The notes below the pieces were generated by a model. That model saw nothing but the letters and a program-made list of their open reading frames with translations, was not told the origin of the DNA and searched no databases. Positions 6,696 through 6,980 of a stretch of 6,980 nucleotides of DNA are shown here, one piece after another (position 1 is the stretch's first letter; each line of letters starts with the position of its first letter). The stretch is from an uncultured bacterium (GTDB lineage: Bacteria; Bacillota; Clostridia; Lachnospirales; Lachnospiraceae): positions 1 through 6,980 of the forward strand of contig CAJMMH010000148.1 of assembly GCA_905214365.1 (NCBI GenBank). The letters run 5' to 3'. A program made the position numbers and the translations under genes.

Positions 6696-6842
6696 ATGGA
6701 CGGCTGTGATAGTTGCAACCGACGAAGCTGCAGGCATGAGATTCCGATGATGGATGACGGTCCCTATCGATCGTCTGTTTTCCTCGCCCTGATTTGTTCG
6801 GACAATCTGCCGCAGAGTTTTTCTGCGGCTTTTTATTTATGA
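6696..6842 (+). CDS. Putative 48-residue Cys-containing small protein, unrecognised
   Basis: I do not recognise this protein. It begins MDGCDSCNRRSCRHEIPMMD and has cysteines at 4, 7, 12 and 34. The N-terminal C-x2-C-x4-C-x-H spacing could bind a metal. The C-terminal half (about residues 27-34 and 42-48) is mildly hydrophobic, without a clear membrane segment. In favour: its own promoter (6564-6592) and a GAGGTGA Shine-Dalgarno (6685-6691) in ideal register, with GAGG 7 nt before ATG. Against: it is short, the last ten codons are formed by the terminator hairpin and U-tract, and the opposite strand is also open here. The stop codon (6840-6842) lies beyond the predicted RNA end, so most transcripts would be non-stop messages. 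Alternatives are a leader peptide with Cys codons, a remnant of a longer gene, or chance translation of a structured RNA. Confidence 0.4.
   Translation: MDGCDSCNRRSCRHEIPMMDDGPYRSSVFLALICSDNLPQSFSAAFYL
6809..6838 (+). terminator. Rho-independent terminator inside the small ORF
   Basis: GCCGCAGA (6809-6816) pairs with TCTGCGGC (6822-6829) around a GTTTT loop, followed by TTTTTATTT. It is directional: the minus strand has no T-run after the stem. RNA ends are expected near 6836-6838, just short of the TGA at 6840-6842. Confidence 0.9.
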
Positions 6843-6851
6843 AGGCCTGAA

Positions 6852-6872
6852 TAGTCAAGCGGATATTCGCAA
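6852..6872 (+). repeat. 21-nt direct repeat, copy 2
   Basis: Second copy of the element at 6625-6645, differing by A to G at two positions, 227 bp away. Its core GCGGATATTCGC (6859-6870) is again one base from the same 12-bp palindrome. It lies 13 nt beyond the terminator. Downstream bases also let it form a hairpin, AAGCGGAT/ATCCGCTT (6857-6879). Confidence 0.75.
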
Positions 6873-6951
6873 TCCGCTTCGCTGCTTGCTCATAACCAAA
6901 TAACTGCTTCGCAGTTTATCAGGAAGGGCTTGTACCCCTCCTGATACAAGC
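6857..6951. repeat. Cluster of inverted repeats at right edge
   Basis: Three hairpins follow one another: AAGCGGAT/ATCCGCTT with a 7-nt loop (6857-6879), AACTGC/GCAGTT with a TTC loop (6902-6916), and TATCAGGA-x-GGG/CCC-x-TCCTGATA (6917-6946). The last overlaps an alternative 7-bp stem GCTTGTA/TACAAGC (6928-6951), so the two cannot form together. None has a T-run. No credible gene is seen in 6843-6980. The cluster may be a palindromic interspersed element or an attenuator for a gene beyond the window. Confidence 0.5.
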
Positions 6952-6980
6952 AAGTCCCCACCCACTGCTTATTGCTCTTC

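Larger units (their letters stand above)
6599..6838 (+). ncRNA. Structured short transcript (leader/ncRNA candidate)
   Basis: Promoter and terminator define a transcript of about 240 nt. Hairpins readable by eye: 6597-6613 at the 5' end; 6644-6674 (12 bp with two mismatches, 3-nt loop); 6756-6775 (7 bp including one G-U, 6-nt loop); 6791-6807 (short, bulged); and the terminator 6809-6829. The 48-codon frame at 6696-6842 runs through it. Whether the RNA works as a message, as a structured RNA or as both cannot be decided here. It matches no RNA family I know (not a tRNA, tmRNA, SAM riboswitch or T-box). Confidence 0.4.

Noticed and set aside
6673..6858. 61-codon minus-strand open frame opposite the small ORF
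   Set aside because: No SD or promoter precedes its start, and it runs backwards through the plus-strand terminator, SD and leader hairpin. The plus strand carries the expression signals.
6890..6979. 29-codon minus-strand frame open to the right edge
   Set aside because: There is no start codon in the window, the stretch is dominated by hairpins, and another minus frame is partly open too. It could be a gene tail, but nothing supports it.
1..6980. CRISPR array, tRNA, rRNA or transposase gene
   Set aside because: No regularly spaced repeats, no cloverleaf or rRNA sequence and no transposase motifs were found on either strand.

Overview
The window reads as a chromosomal piece of a Gram-positive, anaerobic gut-type Clostridia, most likely Lachnospiraceae. 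That assignment is inference from strong AGGAGG-type ribosome binding sites, sigma-A-like promoters, an intracellular GH95 fucosidase, a PepV/Sapep-type dipeptidase and mid-range GC; no rRNA or marker gene fixes the taxon. Four confident genes all lie on the minus strand and are read in the order metY (5030-6322), an OmpR-family response regulator (4225-4932), a GH95 alpha-L-fucosidase (1924-4173) and a pepV-like M20 dipeptidase (363-1769). The gaps between them are 97, 51 and 154 nt. I see no convincing internal terminator, and a clear intrinsic terminator lies beyond pepV at 151-180. A polycistronic unit from the metY promoter (6433-6461) is therefore possible but not proven.

Together the four genes cover sulfur assimilation into homocysteine, phospho-relay control, release of fucose from imported oligosaccharides and cytosolic dipeptide cleavage. 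They do not form one obvious pathway. The response regulator has no histidine kinase on either side: the place where a kinase gene usually sits is taken by the fucosidase.

Left end (1-362). Downstream of pepV, on the same strand, a good promoter (TGGACA, 16 nt, TATAGT; 273-300) is followed about 100 nt later by the strong terminator. The short stretch between them has a 5' hairpin and a C-rich tract, which is the build of a small regulatory RNA. Positions 1-150 hold nothing I can name.

Right end (6323-6980). This is the least explained part. Divergently from metY, a plus-strand promoter (TTGACT, 17 nt, TAGAGT) drives a structured leader with a 12-bp hairpin, then a 48-codon Cys-containing ORF with a textbook Shine-Dalgarno. 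An intrinsic terminator lies inside the last codons of that ORF, so the stop codon falls just after the U-tract and a terminated mRNA would lack it. Two near-identical 21-nt repeats, each carrying a near-palindromic core, flank the unit, and a cluster of hairpins follows to the window edge. I consider this unit and the small-RNA candidate the best leads for something undescribed; both rest on sequence reading alone.
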